Shown here: positions 62,820-64,000 of the stretch, one piece after another | Position numbering within the stretch: position 1 is the first letter of the stretch | Layout: every line of letters begins with the position of its first letter | Source: Palaeococcus ferrophilus DSM 13482 | Lineage (GTDB): Archaea; Methanobacteriota_B; Thermococci; Thermococcales; Thermococcaceae | Length of the DNA: 64,000 bases | Direction: 5' to 3' | Assembly (NCBI RefSeq): GCF_000966265.1 | Contig: NZ_LANF01000011.1 | Location: 186,001 to 250,000, forward strand | The notes under the pieces: generated by a model | Told to the model about the DNA's origin: nothing | What the model saw: only the letters and a program-made list of their open reading frames with translations | The model's database searches: none | Translations under genes and position numbers: made by a program

Positions 62820-63385
62820 CACGCCTCACCTTCCTTCTCCTTCCTCTTCTGCTTCGCTATCCAATCGGGCTTTCCAAGGCCCGGCTGGCGCATCGTCAGG
62901 CCAACCTTGTTCTCCCTCACTATCTTGCTCTTTACGCTGACTGCTATAATCCTCGCCCTGACCTCGTCGCCGAGCTGGAGTATCTGGTGGCTCTCCTTAC
63001 CCACGAACTGCTTGTTCTTCTCGTCGAAAACGACGTAGTCGTCCATGAGCTGGCTTATGTGGACCAGACCGTCGAGGGGCCCTATCCTTATGAAGGCACC
63101 GTACTGAGTTACGTCAACGACCTCTCCCTCGACGACCTCGTGGAGCTCGGGGCTCCAGACGAGGACATCAAAGACGGCCTCGTGGTACGTTGCCCCGTCC
63201 CCGGGGACGATTACGCCCTCGCTGAGCTCCCTGACATCGAGAACGCTGAGCACGACGCCCTCGTCCCTATCGTAGATGCCCTCGTAGGCCAGCTTAAGCT
63301 CCTCCCTGGCGGCCTCCTTCGGATCGAGGGTGAACTTCGAGGGCGGAATCCTCACGACGTCCTTAACAGTGATGAGTCTGTACAT
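62819..63385 (-). CDS. rpo7: DNA-directed RNA polymerase subunit Rpo7 (RpoE')
   Basis: The 188-residue stalk subunit of archaeal RNA polymerase (Rpb7 homologue). The N-terminal RNP-like half begins MYRLITVKDVVRIPPSKFTL, and the S1-type RNA-binding half contains VVDVTQYGAFIRIGPLDGLV and ISQLMDDYVVFDEKN. It pairs with Rpo4 and guides nascent RNA. It is followed by Spt4 with overlapping stop and start. ATG 63385 has GGTTAAGG upstream, a weak site. Confidence 0.97.
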   Translation of the reverse strand: MYRLITVKDVVRIPPSKFTLDPKEAAREELKLAYEGIYDRDEGVVLSVLDVRELSEGVIVPGDGATYHEAVFDVLVWSPELHEVVEGEVVDVTQYGAFIRIGPLDGLVHISQLMDDYVVFDEKNKQFVGKESHQILQLGDEVRARIIAVSVKSKIVRENKVGLTMRQPGLGKPDWIAKQKRKEKEGEA

Positions 63386-63420
63386 GCCTTAACCTCCGAA
63401 AGTTATGAAAAGGAAAGAGA

Positions 63421-63957
63421 TCACTCCTTCTTGCCAAACTTCTCCTTGTAGAGCTCGATGGCGCGAAGTATCTCCTTCTTGGCCTCTTCGGCGTTACCCC
63501 ATCCCTCAACGGTGGTGGTCTTGCCCTGGAGCTCCTTGTATCTCTGGAAGAAGTGGGCTATCTCGTCGAGGAAGGCCTTGGGGATGTCGTCAATGTCCTT
63601 CCAGTCCTTGAAGTACGGGTCTTCGGCCGGAACGGCTATGACCTTCCAGTCCTTGTCTCCGCTGTCTTCCATCTTCATTATCCCGAGGGGCCTCGCCTCG
63701 ATTATGGTGAGCGGGTAAACCGGCTCGCGCATGATGACCATGATGTCAAAGGGGTCTCCGTCGTCGTACCAGGTCTGCGGGATTATACCGTAGTCAACCG
63801 GGTAGAAGAACGGGCTGTAAAGGACCCTATCGAGCTTGAGAAGGCCCGTCTTCTTGTCAATCTCGTACTTGTTCCTGCTTCCCTTTGGAATCTCTATGAG
63901 TGCGTTAACAACCTCCGGGACTTCCGGTCCTGGCTCCAACTCGTGGAACGGGTTCAT
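63421..63957 (-). CDS. ppa: Soluble inorganic pyrophosphatase
   Basis: A 178-residue family I pyrophosphatase that hydrolyses PPi made in biosynthesis. The active-site signature is [19 protein letters not shown] (the D-x-D-P-x-D motif, about residues 65-83). Other conserved parts are [20 protein letters not shown] and [15 protein letters not shown]. The start ATG 63957 follows AGGTGAT (63970-63964), and a TATA-like CTTTATATTC (63999-63990) lies just at the window's right edge. It heads the conserved minus-strand run ending with S27ae. Confidence 0.96.
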   Translation of the reverse strand: MNPFHELEPGPEVPEVVNALIEIPKGSRNKYEIDKKTGLLKLDRVLYSPFFYPVDYGIIPQTWYDDGDPFDIMVIMREPVYPLTIIEARPLGIMKMEDSGDKDWKVIAVPAEDPYFKDWKDIDDIPKAFLDEIAHFFQRYKELQGKTTTVEGWGNAEEAKKEILRAIELYKEKFGKKE

Positions 63958-64000
63958 TTATATCACCTCACTGGCTTTTTAAAAACGGAGAATATAAAGT

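Overview
The window is chromosomal DNA of a hyperthermophilic euryarchaeon of the order Thermococcales, most likely a Thermococcus. The evidence is a subtilisin very close to Tk-subtilisin; the gene run for inorganic pyrophosphatase, Rpo7, Spt4, GTP-dependent dephospho-CoA kinase, S24e and S27ae; PurP and split GuaA; DUF835, DUF401 and DUF2101 proteins; archaeal TATA boxes; and GGAGGTGAT-type ribosome sites. Genes are tightly packed, often with ATGA or TGATG overlaps, and are GC-rich. Two AT-rich genes (5868-6965 and 17221-18406) stand out as probably acquired.

Layout. 1-3.5 kb: envelope or surface genes (a truncated CDS, an Asp-rich calcium-repeat protein, a PH-like protein, a membrane-anchored protein, a lipoprotein). 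3.5-7 kb: membrane protein, phosphohexomutase, half-size EamA transporter, foreign AT-rich membrane gene. 7-12.4 kb, minus: flavodoxin, DUF523-like protein, UPF1-type helicase, DUF835 protein, P-loop kinase, MoeB-like E1 and MoaD. 12.5-17 kb: a decayed small gene, DMT transporter, second DUF835 protein, house-cleaning NTPase, DUF401 permease. 17.2-24.8 kb: frameshifted secreted protein, ileS, an IS200/IS605 element with intact tnpA and broken tnpB, a universal stress protein, and a C/D box sRNA. 24.8-29.6 kb: FilR1-type regulator, lipoprotein phosphoesterase, cupin, Lrp regulator, small proteins.

29.6-44.9 kb is metabolic. purC, purF and purP share a candidate palindromic operator. GMP synthetase subunits guaAB and guaAA are split by a toxin-antitoxin pair. 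nadB, nadA and nadC make quinolinate and nicotinate mononucleotide. thiP-thiQ and convergent thiB form a thiamine ABC importer.

45-57.4 kb is one long minus-strand array, the most system-like part of the window. It encodes a secreted alpha/alpha-toroid protein, a CetZ-type tubulin homologue, a membrane protein, three class III (type IV pilin-like) signal-peptide proteins, three large surface proteins with pilin-like N-termini, and a DUF2101 membrane protein. This suggests a CetZ-linked pilus or adhesin assembly. 57.5-64 kb holds the wyosine enzyme Taw1, a 45-residue gene, a HemK2-like methyltransferase, a flavin reductase, the subtilisin, and the RNA polymerase/ribosomal run.

Four places look frameshifted or start-codon-mutated (about 1763, 12677-12730, 18367-18373 and 22601-22606). 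They could be real decay, programmed events or sequencing errors. Start codons were chosen mostly from ribosome-site spacing, so several differ from the longest ORF.
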